DNA from: a virus | Direction: 5' to 3' (one strand) | Length of the DNA stretch: 43,730 nucleotides | Virus record (IMG/VR): IMGVR_UViG_3300025669_000069 | Location: 1 to 43,730 of that record | In this document: positions 28,780 through 37,866 of the stretch, one piece after another | Layout: each line of letters opens with the position of its first letter | Numbering within the stretch: the stretch's first letter is position 1 | Notes under the pieces: generated by a model | Seen by the model: the letters and a program-made list of their open reading frames with translations, nothing else | Databases searched by the model: none | What the model was told of the DNA's origin: nothing | Program-made: the position numbers and the translations under genes

Positions 28780-30962
28780 TGGCACTTACGAAACAGACGA
28801 TTAAGGAAATAGCAAGTAGCTCTGGTTATACACCAAGTGATGCTCAAATGGAAAAGATACTTTGGGTTTCCCAGAGACTCGACCAGATGGACGGGGATTA
28901 CCGTCAAGCCAAAGAAAAAGAGTGGAGAAGCGCAGATGACGCATACAAACCTCCTAGAAGTGAAAATACGGGATGGGAATCCAAGATTGTTCCTCCTCTA
29001 ACAACTTCAATTATTGAGGCAGAAATATCACATATTATTGAGTACGACACCACTCCGCTATTAGTTGGGAGAACACCAGGAGACGATAAATTCGCTGCTA
29101 TAAAGCAGAAGATTTTAGAGTATACAAAGGATAAAGGCAAGTTTAAATATCAGCTTTTCCTAATTTTAAAAAGTATGCTTATCAGGGGAGATGGTATTGG
29201 ATACGAGTTTGTATATAGAGATGCTAGGAAAGTTCAGGTTCCTAAGGGTCTTGATAAAAAGGGAAACATTGAATACGAGGAGGTAGATAAGGTTTTCTTT
29301 GAACTTCCTTATTTAAAATATGTTCCACTAGAGGATGTATACTTTGACGAAACAGCACTGGCTTTACGAGGGCCTGATGGATGTAAGGACGCTATTTATG
29401 TAAAGTATTATCAACTAGAGGACTTTAAAAACACATTTAGGGGCAGCAAAGATCCACTCGGAAACGCAAAGTTTGTTCGGGGTGGGGGAGAGATTGTAAA
29501 GAACTATACCTTTAAAAGGGGCGAGGAACAAGGGGAGTTAGTTGAGGTATTAGAATATTGGAATAGGGGAATTCCCTATGATGCAAAATGGGTTGTTGCA
29601 AATGGAGTCTTACTTGAGAATGGGCCTAATCCATACGACCATAAAGAACTGCCATTTATTAAAGTATGCGATGTTCCGGAATTAAACTCTTTCTACTCTA
29701 CAGGAGAAGCAGAGCTTTTAAGAGATATTCAAAAAGAGATAACTACAATCCGTCGAATGAGACTTGATCGTCAACATTTGCAGATTGATAAAATGTTCCT
29801 GGTTGGCGATAGCGAGACAAGCATTGATGACGATGAGTTGACAGTAAGGCCACATGGAATCTTCCATGTAGCAGATGTGAATAATGTTAAAGCCCTTGAA
29901 TATTCGGACATTAAACCTTCCGCTTATCAAGAAGAAGATCGGTTAAAAGAAGACGCCACCAAGGTTACAGGAATGGACGATAGGATGCAGTCCTCGTCAT
30001 CTTCTTCTGCAAGAACCGCTACAGAGGCTGCAATTTTAAAGGAAGCAACCTTACAAAGATTGCGCACAAAGTTATTCTTACTAGAAATCGACACTCTTGT
30101 GGATTTTACAAGACTAAGGGAATCCAATATGCGACAGTATATGAGGGAACCCAAACTAGTTAGAATCCTTGGGGAGAAAGGATCTCAGGTTTACAAGGAC
30201 GCTGTTAATACAGCAAAGAAAGAAAGTCTTTTGGCAATGCAAGGGGAAGAGGCTTATAGAAAAGAATATAATACCATTCCAATTGAGGGAGAAAGATTCT
30301 ATAAAGACAAAGAATCCGGGGATATACAATCAGAAAAGATTGAAGGAAGATCGTTCTTACAAATTCTTCCCGAATACTTAGATCCAGAAATGGATGTAAG
30401 ATACCAGGCTGCACCAGATTTACCAGTTTCTAAGGCACTGGATGCACAGAGGTTTTCAGAAGTGTATCAAAGCCTTGTCAAGAATCAATCATATGATCCT
30501 GCAAAGTTAGGAGCAGAACTATTGAGGGTCAATGGTAAAGATGCAGACGAGTTCAAGGCACAGGGACAAGGAGAGAGTGTACCGTCAGAAGATGTTGCAG
30601 ACATACAGAAACTTGTTGATCTTGCTTCTCAAGAGAATGAGGATATGATGAACGGTACAGACGTACTCTCAACACCATATGCTACAAGTAAACACACAGA
30701 GATACATTACGCATTTATGGAAAGTCCTGATTTTGTAAACGAAAAGGATCTTACAATAATGAGTATATTCACACAACATGTTCTGGGTGAAGCCAAGGCA
30801 CAAAAACAAAGAGGTGAGGCAAGTATTGCAAACGCTCCTGTTGGAGCCGATGGGGGAGTAGCTCCACAAGGAGTAGACCCAACATTGAAGTCTCTACTTC
30901 CAGACCAAATTCAAGGCGGGGGAGAAGTTGAATCACTAGAACCACCAAGAAGAAATAGATGA
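28779..30962 (+). CDS. Portal protein
   Basis: Dodecameric portal through which DNA enters and leaves the head. The N-terminal part has KPPRSENTGWESKIVPPLTTSIIEAEISHI, a pattern common to large portal proteins of short-tailed phages. Further motifs include YLKYVPLEDVYFD, LPFIKVCDVPE and ARTATEAAILKEATLQRLRTK (the helical tunnel region). The gene follows the large terminase with a one-base overlap. 727 residues is at the large end of the family. Confidence 0.88.
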   Translation: MALTKQTIKEIASSSGYTPSDAQMEKILWVSQRLDQMDGDYRQAKEKEWRSADDAYKPPRSENTGWESKIVPPLTTSIIEAEISHIIEYDTTPLLVGRTPGDDKFAAIKQKILEYTKDKGKFKYQLFLILKSMLIRGDGIGYEFVYRDARKVQVPKGLDKKGNIEYEEVDKVFFELPYLKYVPLEDVYFDETALALRGPDGCKDAIYVKYYQLEDFKNTFRGSKDPLGNAKFVRGGGEIVKNYTFKRGEEQGELVEVLEYWNRGIPYDAKWVVANGVLLENGPNPYDHKELPFIKVCDVPELNSFYSTGEAELLRDIQKEITTIRRMRLDRQHLQIDKMFLVGDSETSIDDDELTVRPHGIFHVADVNNVKALEYSDIKPSAYQEEDRLKEDATKVTGMDDRMQSSSSSSARTATEAAILKEATLQRLRTKLFLLEIDTLVDFTRLRESNMRQYMREPKLVRILGEKGSQVYKDAVNTAKKESLLAMQGEEAYRKEYNTIPIEGERFYKDKESGDIQSEKIEGRSFLQILPEYLDPEMDVRYQAAPDLPVSKALDAQRFSEVYQSLVKNQSYDPAKLGAELLRVNGKDADEFKAQGQGESVPSEDVADIQKLVDLASQENEDMMNGTDVLSTPYATSKHTEIHYAFMESPDFVNEKDLTIMSIFTQHVLGEAKAQKQRGEASIANAPVGADGGVAPQGVDPTLKSLLPDQIQGGGEVESLEPPRRNR

Positions 30963-31264
30963 AGGATATAAAAAAGGACTTAACAAAATACGACAAAAAG
31001 GCTTTACAGCAATTTGTACGGCTTGCAGAAAGCCCTTTATGGGATCCTGTACTAGAATGGATTGATGAATACATGAAGCATCAAGCCACAAACTCATTGA
31101 AGTTAGATAGTACAAGTCCAGACCTCTCGCCACTACACGCCCAATATAAGGGAAGGGTGCTTAGTGTTAAAAGATTGAGAGATCTTGTCCAGAACTCAGC
31201 AGACATAATAGACCAGTCTTCCAAGAAGGCTAAAGGCCAAGTAAAGGAGAAAAATCTTTACTAG
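30959..31264 (+). CDS. Small helical head-region protein (101 aa)
   Basis: Lys/Leu/Asp-rich helical protein (YDKKALQQFVRLAESPLW, VKRLRDLVQNSADIIDQ) with no recognised family. It overlaps the portal stop by four bases. Position between portal and scaffold suggests a head-assembly role, for example a portal-bound or minor head protein. Confidence 0.6.
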   Translation: MKDIKKDLTKYDKKALQQFVRLAESPLWDPVLEWIDEYMKHQATNSLKLDSTSPDLSPLHAQYKGRVLSVKRLRDLVQNSADIIDQSSKKAKGQVKEKNLY

Positions 31265-31269
31265 TTGCA

Positions 31270-31291
31270 TTTCAGAAAACAAACCCCTATT
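31270..31291 (+). promoter_or_regulatory. Weak copy of the TTTCAGAA late-promoter motif
   Basis: TTTCAGAA is followed by CCCCTATTTTT in a 98-base noncoding gap before the scaffold gene. The same TTTCAGAA box occurs at 672 and 39953. The -10 match is weaker here. Confidence 0.3.
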
Positions 31292-31362
31292 TTTAAAAAC
31301 GATAATATATTAGATCGGGATAACCAACAGGCCCCTAGGTAATATGATACAGGGATAATCTT

Positions 31363-32175
31363 ATGACCCCGAAGAAGGTAACAGAAATGTTAAACAAAGA
31401 CGAACAGGAACAGAACGAACAGAACGAAGAAGAAGGTTCCAAAAGCACCCCCGATAATACTCAGAACGGACAAGGTGAAGAACAAGAGTTGATACTCGGC
31501 AAATTTAAAACTCAGGCAGACTTGGAGAAATCCTATACAGAGCTTGAAAAGAAACAGGGTGGATTTGCAGACGTAGAGAGAGAGCGAGACGAATATCGCA
31601 AATATGCCACCCAAGTCCAACCAGTAATCAACCAGATTGAAAACGACGAAGACCTTGCAAATATTATAAGGGAGAAGATGGGACTAAAAGTTGAGAAAAC
31701 TGAACTAAAAGAACAGCCTCAAGTAGAAGTTCAAGAAATCAAACAGAGATTGGATAGGGTTGAATCGAGAGATCGAGTGAACGTTGTACAAGACTTTGAA
31801 AAGAAATATGGAATTGACTCACTCGAAGAGGGTGCACGAAAGGAAATAAGAAGTAAGATCGAAGGAAGATTAAATAGATGGGGTAAATCCGCAAGAAGCG
31901 GAAACTCTAATGGATTGGCAGGACATCTAGAAGATGCATATGCTCTGGAAAATAATAGTAAACAGATTGAACAGGCCCGAAATGAGGCTATTATTAAAAC
32001 AAAGCAGAACGAATTAGGTATCTCAGCAGATGGGAACTCAGTAAAAATGGGTTCAACGACAGAGGTAACATTATCACCAGAAGAGCGAGAGACAGCCAGA
32101 AAGCAAGGAATTGCTGACAAAGACTATCTTGCAGCAAAAACAGAGATAATGAAAGAAAAGGGCTTGATAAAATAG
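31363..32175 (+). CDS. Scaffolding protein
   Basis: An acidic, Gln/Glu/Lys-rich, almost entirely helical protein. ILGKFKTQADLEKSYTELEKKQG is a motif recurrent in scaffold proteins of short-tailed phages. It is followed by a long coiled coil and ends in a charged helix (KDYLAAKTEIMKEKGLIK) that could bind the capsid protein. It sits directly upstream of the decoration-like and major capsid genes, the normal place for a scaffold. Confidence 0.82.
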   Translation: MTPKKVTEMLNKDEQEQNEQNEEEGSKSTPDNTQNGQGEEQELILGKFKTQADLEKSYTELEKKQGGFADVERERDEYRKYATQVQPVINQIENDEDLANIIREKMGLKVEKTELKEQPQVEVQEIKQRLDRVESRDRVNVVQDFEKKYGIDSLEEGARKEIRSKIEGRLNRWGKSARSGNSNGLAGHLEDAYALENNSKQIEQARNEAIIKTKQNELGISADGNSVKMGSTTEVTLSPEERETARKQGIADKDYLAAKTEIMKEKGLIK

Positions 32176-32192
32176 ATTAGAAATATAAAGCT

Positions 32193-32741
32193 ATGGCAAG
32201 GTTTGAATTTAGAAAACATTTGCTCGGAGCAATAAACACAGTCACATTACCATTTACAATCGCAAATTCAGTTACGGTTACTAAAGGTGGAGCAGTTTAC
32301 ATCGATGGCGATGGATATGCAATCCCTTGTACAGCAGGTTCGCTTGTTGCAGGTATCGTAATGGCAATTACAGATAAAAATGGTATTGACTTAGGAAACA
32401 CAAGTGAGACATTGGACGGTACATATACCGCACAATCTGGCTCAACCAATGGAAGCTACTTATCAGCAGATGATAACGAAACTGTCCTAAAAATTACAGT
32501 TCACGTAGCATTAGACCCTTATGCAATGTATAAAAACGATGCAGATGGAAGTCTATCGCAAGGAGATGTATTGCAATTTGGTAACTTGATTAGTGCTTAT
32601 CAGTTAGATGCCACGGATTTTGATTCCCCAACGGGTGGTCAATTTCAATGTATGGCACTTGACCCTGATTCCGAGAGTGATGATTCAATGGGACTATTCC
32701 GCATTGCGGAGTCACAATTGTTCCCTTACGCACAACGATAA
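32193..32741 (+). CDS. Head decoration-like protein (DUF2190-like)
   Basis: A beta-rich protein with TLPFTIANSVTVTKGGAVYIDGDGYAI and LVAGIVMAITDKNG. This pattern matches small head-decoration or capsid-stabilising proteins, often encoded just before the major capsid gene as here. It lacks a Shine-Dalgarno site. The C-terminal part is acidic. It could alternatively be a minor capsid protein. Confidence 0.65.
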   Translation: MARFEFRKHLLGAINTVTLPFTIANSVTVTKGGAVYIDGDGYAIPCTAGSLVAGIVMAITDKNGIDLGNTSETLDGTYTAQSGSTNGSYLSADDNETVLKITVHVALDPYAMYKNDADGSLSQGDVLQFGNLISAYQLDATDFDSPTGGQFQCMALDPDSESDDSMGLFRIAESQLFPYAQR

Positions 32742-32758
32742 ATTAGTAGAAAAGATTA

Positions 32759-33682
32759 ATGGCAAGGAGAAATGATTTTGGAGATTTATTAGAACCAGGA
32801 TTTAGAAAGATTTTCGATGATAAATTCAGCGAAATTCCTTTACAATTCCCAAGTGTGTTCACAATAAATTCTTCAAGCAAGCAGGATGAGAAAGATTCTG
32901 CCGTATCTGGATTTGGATTGTTAACGGAAACTGCTGAGCAGGATCCAATAACGTACGAAGATCCATTACAAATGTTCAATGTTTCTTATGTTCATAAGAA
33001 ATATACGAAGGGCTTCAAGGTCTCGAGAGAGATGCAAGAAGATGACCAATATATGGTTATGAACAAGAAACCTGCAGCTCTTGGTAGAGCTTCAAGGAGA
33101 ACTGCCGAATATTATGCGGCACAAAACTTCAATAATGCGTTCAATACCGACTATACAGGCGGAGACTCGAAGCCTTTGGCTTCAACATCTCATCCACGTG
33201 CAGACGGGGGTACAGCTCAAAGTAATGCTAATGCATCAGGAATTGTTCTCAATGAGACCAACCTAGAGACAGCGGCACTTGCAATGAGGGGACAAAAAGA
33301 TGATAAAGGAATGAAGATTATGGCAAAAGCCAAAACAATCGTTGTTCCACCTGCTCTTGAAAAAGAAGCAAAAATTATTGTCGGATCAAACCTAAGATCG
33401 GGACAAACGTCAACAGGAAACGTTAATGATCTAAATGTCTATAAAGGACAATACGAGATCAAAGTTCTTGACTATTTATCAAGTGAAACCGCATGGTTCT
33501 TGATGGATGGGGCTCTTGATGAGTTGAATTGGTTCTGGAGAATAAAACCGGAATTTAAGCAAGGTAATGCATTCGATAATGACGAAGCATTGTATAAGGT
33601 TCGAGAAAGATTTTCAAGCGGCTGGTCCGATTGGAGAGGTTTCTGGGGATCGAAAGGTGACGCTGGTTCTTATACCGACTAA
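32759..33682 (+). CDS. Major capsid protein (Mu gpT-like, HK97 fold)
   Basis: At 307 residues, it has features of the Mu gpT-type capsid proteins: N-terminal FGDLLEPGFRKIFDDKFSEIP, a FKVSREMQEDD helix, ASRRTAEYYAAQNFNNAF, the PLASTSHPRADGG loop and the ALAMRGQKDDKGMKIMAKAKTIVVPP segment, ending in a WFWRIKPEF region. It forms the icosahedral shell. It is followed by a GC-rich hairpin that may attenuate transcription. No N-terminal proteolytic delta domain is evident, consistent with a separate scaffold gene. Confidence 0.88.
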   Translation: MARRNDFGDLLEPGFRKIFDDKFSEIPLQFPSVFTINSSSKQDEKDSAVSGFGLLTETAEQDPITYEDPLQMFNVSYVHKKYTKGFKVSREMQEDDQYMVMNKKPAALGRASRRTAEYYAAQNFNNAFNTDYTGGDSKPLASTSHPRADGGTAQSNANASGIVLNETNLETAALAMRGQKDDKGMKIMAKAKTIVVPPALEKEAKIIVGSNLRSGQTSTGNVNDLNVYKGQYEIKVLDYLSSETAWFLMDGALDELNWFWRIKPEFKQGNAFDNDEALYKVRERFSSGWSDWRGFWGSKGDAGSYTD

Positions 33683-33695
33683 ACCTACAGTTTGG

Positions 33696-33711
33696 GCCGG
33701 GGCAACCCGGC
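33696..33711 (+). terminator. GC-rich hairpin after the capsid gene
   Basis: GCCGGG-GCAA-CCCGGC with a stable GNRA loop. The U-run is poor (TCTTAGCTTATTTT), so it may be a partial terminator or an mRNA-stabilising end. Confidence 0.6.
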
Positions 33712-33737
33712 TCTTAGCTTATTTTAACTAGAGGATT

Positions 33738-34247
33738 ATGGCAAAGAAAGAAGTAAAGAAAAAAGAAGCGGTGGTAGAAGAGGAAAAGATTCCTGGTACT
33801 ACTTCAACAAGTACACCAACAACAACTAGTACTTTAACGAGCAAAACTACATTACCAAATAAAACAGAAGAGATAATTTCGGTAAACGTTACAACTAATG
33901 AGGAAGAGGTTGTAGAACATAAGATTCCAAAGGGGGTCTTTATTTTAAAAAATCCCGCAAAAGGTAATATTGATATTGCTTACGAGGGGAAAATCTATAA
34001 ACTAGGCTCAGGAGAAGAGAGACTGTTTAATGAAGAGGTTGGATCTTTCTTGAAGGAAAGATACCCATTCTTGAAAAGATCTGAATTAACAGCAAAGAAT
34101 ATGGATATAATTGCGGAGGCAGAATCCCAAGTATCTCCATTGACATTTAAGAAACAAAAGAAAAGGGGAACATTTGATCCCAACATATACGACAAGAAGC
34201 TAGGGCTTACGGGTAAAGGTGTTGAGGACGATAACTTAAAAGGATAA
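33738..34247 (+). CDS. Virion-region protein with short Thr/Ser linker (169 aa)
   Basis: A Lys/Glu-rich start (MAKKEVKKKEAVVEEE) is followed by a ~20-residue Thr/Ser linker (about residues 21-41) ending TTLP. A small beta-rich domain follows (GVFILKNPAKGNIDIAYEGKIYKLG) with a basic C-terminus. AGAGG before the ATG is a possible ribosome site. The linker has the same style as the long tracts in other virion genes. Possibly a head-associated protein. Family not recognised. Confidence 0.55.
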   Translation: MAKKEVKKKEAVVEEEKIPGTTSTSTPTTTSTLTSKTTLPNKTEEIISVNVTTNEEEVVEHKIPKGVFILKNPAKGNIDIAYEGKIYKLGSGEERLFNEEVGSFLKERYPFLKRSELTAKNMDIIAEAESQVSPLTFKKQKKRGTFDPNIYDKKLGLTGKGVEDDNLKG

Positions 34248-34277
34248 GAGAAATCCTCTAAACTCTAAAGCGATATT

Positions 34278-34691
34278 ATGATTCAACACATAGAAGACCA
34301 AAACGGACATGTTATGCCAGTTGATGGTTACACGGATCCAACAACAGGCAAGACTTATGCCTATGCTCATCACATGACAACGACGAGTACAAGCACAAGT
34401 ACAAGTACATCAACAAGTACATCAACAAGTACAACTACAACGTCCAGCAGTACGACAACAAGTACAAGTACTTCAACAAGTACAACTACAAGTACGACAA
34501 CTACATCGAGTAGTACAAGTACTTCAACAAGTACAAGTACTTCAACAAGTACAACTACAAGTACGACAACTACATCGAGTAGTACAAGTACTTCAACAAG
34601 TACAACTACAAGTACTACTACAAGTACGTCAACAAGTACAAGTACATCAACAACTACAACGAGTTCTAGCACCACAACTACACTTCTTTAG
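34278..34691 (+). CDS. Mucin-like Thr/Ser-repeat protein (137 aa)
   Basis: After 33 normal residues (IQHIEDQNGHVMPVDGYTDPTTGKTYAYAHHM) the protein is about 100 residues of only Thr and Ser, ending in LL. The N-terminal part resembles a small capsid- or membrane-associated tag. The gene lies immediately upstream of five glycosyltransferase genes, so the tract is the most obvious candidate acceptor for O-linked sugars. The DNA is a low-complexity ACA/AGT/ACT/TCA mixture. Exact repeat count may be affected by assembly. Confidence 0.65.
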   Translation: MIQHIEDQNGHVMPVDGYTDPTTGKTYAYAHHMTTTSTSTSTSTSTSTSTSTTTTSSSTTTSTSTSTSTTTSTTTTSSSTSTSTSTSTSTSTTTSTTTTSSSTSTSTSTTTSTTTSTSTSTSTSTTTTSSSTTTTLL

Positions 34692-34700
34692 TCAATCCTC

Positions 34701-34729
34701 TTGACATTAGTTTCGATGTGTGTTAGTAT
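34701..34729 (+). promoter_or_regulatory. Promoter between mucin-like gene and glycosyltransferases
   Basis: TTGACA, 17-base spacer, TAGTAT. A strong terminator follows only ~20-45 bases downstream, so this promoter would make a ~45-nt RNA, or a leader that must be read through to reach the glycosyltransferase operon. Confidence 0.7.
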
Positions 34730-34750
34730 AAAACAACTCTAATAGTAAAT

Positions 34751-34780
34751 AAACCTTACCTTCGGGTAGGGTTTTTATTT
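34751..34780 (+). terminator. UUCG-loop terminator / attenuator
   Basis: AAACCTTACC-TTCG-GGTAGGGTTT forms a 10-bp stem (one G-T) with a UUCG loop followed by TTATTTTT. It lies just 13 bases before the first glycosyltransferase start codon. Confidence 0.88.
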
Positions 34781-34792
34781 TTAATAAGTATC

Positions 34793-36151
34793 ATGAAAAA
34801 AGTTGCAATTTTAACCTCCTTTACATCAGCGGATTGTGCTTACAGTCTTAACAATGTAGTGCAGGATCAGATAAAGATGTTGGTAGATAATGGTTATAAG
34901 CCCATAGTAATTGCTAGTGAGGGGTTTAAACCCATTGAGAACTATGCATTACCAGAAGTCGAGATGAGGTTCGTCCCCTCGATTACAAGATCTAATAACG
35001 TAAGTGTGGATGAGAAGTTTGATGAGGACGTAAAGAAAACATACGAAGCTCTAAAAGAAGCCTTGAAGGGTATTGATGTTATATTCACACACGATTTAAT
35101 TTACCAACCTGCGGAATTAAAAACCCATGTAGCGTGTAGAAGGATTGCTGCTGAATCACATCACCGATGGTTACACTGGATACATTCAGCAACCACTCCA
35201 CATATCTTATTAGATAAATTAAATCTTTCCGGGGAGACAAAAGAGATCTATACTCCATTCTTAAAGAATAAGTTCCCGAATAGTTTTCTTGTTTTTCCAA
35301 ACGCATATTCAAGAAGAAGGATTGCGACCAATTTCGGATACGAACAAGACGAGGTGAAGACCGTTAACCACCCAACAGACATCTTCACATATATGGACAT
35401 GCACCCAATGACACAGAAGTTAGCAGAGGGTAAAGATCTTTTATCTGCTGATATGATTTGTGTATATCCAATCAGACTTGATCGGGGAAAGAACGTAGAG
35501 GTTCCGATTGAAATATTAGCACAAGCCAAGAAAAAGGGGATGTCTGTTCGCATGATTGTTGTGGACTTTCATTCAACAGGAGGAGATAAAATAACCTATA
35601 GGGAATCTTTGAAAAGATTAGGAGCCGATAAAGGCTTAAATGATAACGAATTGACATTTACAAGTGAGTTTGATGAATCGCTGAAAACACGATGTCCCCG
35701 AAAGATGGTTAGAGACCTTTTCCTTCTTTCTAACGTATTTATAATGTCTTCTAAAAGCGAATCATATTCATTAATTACGCAAGAGGCTGCAATGTGTGGG
35801 AACATCATTCTTATCAACAGAGACTTTCCCCCATTCATTGATGTGTTTGGGGATGCGCCTTATCAGGGACAATTCTCCTCTAACATGGATGCTTTAACAG
35901 GGATGGATGGAGAGACGACAACAGAGTTTAATGACAAAGATGCTTACATGTCGGATATGGCAGGGAGGCTAATCTATGAAATCAAGAACAATCGAGTATT
36001 ACGAATGAAGGATAGGACAAGAAAGTTTAGGTCTTTAGATTATATCTTCAAACACCAATTACAGCCTTTGATAGACTTTCAACCAAGGGGAATTGCAAAA
36101 GAAGCAGAGGAAGTAAAAGAAAATATATATCAAGAAGCGGAATTACTATGA
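34793..36151 (+). CDS. Glycosyltransferase, GT-B fold (GT4-like)
   Basis: At 452 residues, the N-terminal domain starts with KKVAILTSFTSADCAYSLNNVVQDQIKML. The C-terminal donor domain has MICVYPIRLDRGKN and SNVFIMSSKSESYSLITQEAAMCG, the EX7E-type signature of GT4 enzymes. HDLIYQ and HHRWLHWIHSATTP in the middle are typical acceptor-side motifs. It is first in a run of five glycosyltransferase genes and is preceded by an attenuator-like terminator. The sugar and acceptor are unknown. It overlaps the next gene by four bases. Confidence 0.82.
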   Translation: MKKVAILTSFTSADCAYSLNNVVQDQIKMLVDNGYKPIVIASEGFKPIENYALPEVEMRFVPSITRSNNVSVDEKFDEDVKKTYEALKEALKGIDVIFTHDLIYQPAELKTHVACRRIAAESHHRWLHWIHSATTPHILLDKLNLSGETKEIYTPFLKNKFPNSFLVFPNAYSRRRIATNFGYEQDEVKTVNHPTDIFTYMDMHPMTQKLAEGKDLLSADMICVYPIRLDRGKNVEVPIEILAQAKKKGMSVRMIVVDFHSTGGDKITYRESLKRLGADKGLNDNELTFTSEFDESLKTRCPRKMVRDLFLLSNVFIMSSKSESYSLITQEAAMCGNIILINRDFPPFIDVFGDAPYQGQFSSNMDALTGMDGETTTEFNDKDAYMSDMAGRLIYEIKNNRVLRMKDRTRKFRSLDYIFKHQLQPLIDFQPRGIAKEAEEVKENIYQEAELL

Positions 36152-36918
36152 GGAATCGATCAACTACGTTCTCGATAATTACACCAGTACGTAATAGACA
36201 AGATACCATCAGGAGATGTATGGAGTCGGTCTTTGTACAAACGTATGCTAAGAAGAACTACGAACATATCATTGTGGACGATGCATCGAAGGACGACACC
36301 ATAGAGCTCGTTAAAAGCGTAAGTTCTATGCAGTCATGTAGGGAACCTATTAAACTAATCGAACAACCAGAACACTTAGAGAGAGCCATTTGTCGAAATA
36401 ACGGAATGTTGGAAGCAAAACATGATTGGATTTGTTGGCTAGATTCAGACGATGCTTATACGCAAAGATATTTAGAAACGGTAGCACGAGCAATCAAAGA
36501 GAATCCAGAAATACTATGCTTTAACTTTGGGTCGATTGTTCACCACAATGACAATCACCATAGTACACGACCCACGTTTTGCCCAAAGATTATAAAGGAC
36601 GAGGGGAATGGGTTGGGTTGTCACGAGGAGTTTAAGAGCGGTAAGATTGGAACTGGATCCTTTGTCTTTCACAAGTCTGTGTTAGATACTATAGGAATGC
36701 TTCCTGAGGTAAGTAGCCCATACGCATTGAAAGACGAAGCCATAAAGGAATTTGGGAAGAACTGGAATGAGAGTAAAGATATATTTGATTTGTATTTAGA
36801 GAAAGGTGTAACACTGGGTAATCCTTGGGGAGATGATTATTACATGTTTTACAAGATTACAAGAAAGTTTATAAGTAAACCGTTGGGTATTAATTTGTAT
36901 TACCATAATGTAAGATAG
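36148..36918 (+). CDS. Family 2 glycosyltransferase
   Basis: GT-A fold: FSIITPVRNRQDTIRRCMESVFVQTY (nucleotide-binding start), EHIIVDDASKDDT, and WICWLDSDDAY with the DXD metal site. The C-terminal half is His/Trp/Asp-rich with LGNPWGDDYYM. It adds a sugar by inversion, probably extending a chain started by the preceding enzyme (inference). An ATGA overlap couples it to the upstream gene. No membrane segment is seen, so it is cytoplasmic. Confidence 0.88.
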   Translation: MRNRSTTFSIITPVRNRQDTIRRCMESVFVQTYAKKNYEHIIVDDASKDDTIELVKSVSSMQSCREPIKLIEQPEHLERAICRNNGMLEAKHDWICWLDSDDAYTQRYLETVARAIKENPEILCFNFGSIVHHNDNHHSTRPTFCPKIIKDEGNGLGCHEEFKSGKIGTGSFVFHKSVLDTIGMLPEVSSPYALKDEAIKEFGKNWNESKDIFDLYLEKGVTLGNPWGDDYYMFYKITRKFISKPLGINLYYHNVR

Positions 36919-36948
36919 AACATTTAAAGTTAATTTAAAATTAAAAAG

Positions 36949-37740
36949 ATGGAAGACAAAAAAGAACAAACTTGGCAAGAAAAAGAAAAAGAAGCTAGAG
37001 AAAAGATAGAGGCGGATCGAAAAATAGATATTGTCATTACGTCATACAATCGTAGACAGTTTACAGAGACATGTATACGAGAGATTTATAATAGAACAAC
37101 AACACCACATAGGGTTATTGTTGTGGACAATGGTTCAACAGACGACAGTGTATCATACCTACAGGCTTTAAAACACACAGGACACATAGACGTTCTAATC
37201 CTTCTGGATAGAAACCTAGGATTAGAAAGGGCAAAGAACATTGGGCTGTCAGTTGTGAATTCAACATGGTATGTAGATACAGATAACGATATTATTGTTG
37301 AGAGCCCTAGAGATGGTACAGATTGGTTAGCAAAGCTAGTGGACTTGATTGCAAGGAATACAGAGTTTGGGGGGATTGCATGTAGACCACAGGTAATGGT
37401 GGGAGAACCAGGTAATGCTTTTGATAAAGTTGATGAGGTAAGAGAAGGTAACGCAGGAGCACACGCCCGTATAATGCACACAGACACGATAAGAGATGTT
37501 GGGGGATGGAATAACCACTTTACAAACAGAAGCGAGGAGAAGGAGATCAGGGGCCGTCTAGGCAAGGTTCAGTTGAAGACAGGATATGCAAAGAATATAA
37601 GATGCATTCATTTGTTTGGAGAGAACTGGGGATATAAAGGAGTGGAACATTTCCATAGAGATATATGGCCACCAGTACAAAGTTACGAATGGAACAATGT
37701 TAAAATTAATTGGGAGACCTGTAGAAAAGAAGATGAATGA
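36949..37740 (+). CDS. Family 2 glycosyltransferase
   Basis: After a Lys/Glu-rich 25-residue start, the GT-A core shows IDIVITSYNRRQFTETCIREIYNRT, HRVIVVDNGSTDDS, LDRNLGLERAKNIGL and WYVDTDNDII, containing the DXD motif. Later GGWNNHF resembles a conserved GT2 segment. It is separated by 30 bases from the upstream glycosyltransferase, with no Shine-Dalgarno sequence. A cytoplasmic inverting transferase with unknown donor and acceptor. Confidence 0.88.
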   Translation: MEDKKEQTWQEKEKEAREKIEADRKIDIVITSYNRRQFTETCIREIYNRTTTPHRVIVVDNGSTDDSVSYLQALKHTGHIDVLILLDRNLGLERAKNIGLSVVNSTWYVDTDNDIIVESPRDGTDWLAKLVDLIARNTEFGGIACRPQVMVGEPGNAFDKVDEVREGNAGAHARIMHTDTIRDVGGWNNHFTNRSEEKEIRGRLGKVQLKTGYAKNIRCIHLFGENWGYKGVEHFHRDIWPPVQSYEWNNVKINWETCRKEDE

Positions 37741-37866
37741 AATAGTAGAAAAGGTTAAGCTGTTTATTGTATAGCTGCTTATTGGGCCGGGTTATGTATT
37801 ATTTAAGTTATCAAAACTATTGTTCCCCTTGGAAACGGAAGAATGTTTAGAAATCTTTTACGATCA

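Noticed and set aside
34370-34675. Long antisense frames coding Val/Leu/Asp-rich repeats opposite the Thr/Ser tracts.
   Set aside because: They are mirror images of the low-complexity sense codons, without start signals or non-repetitive domains.
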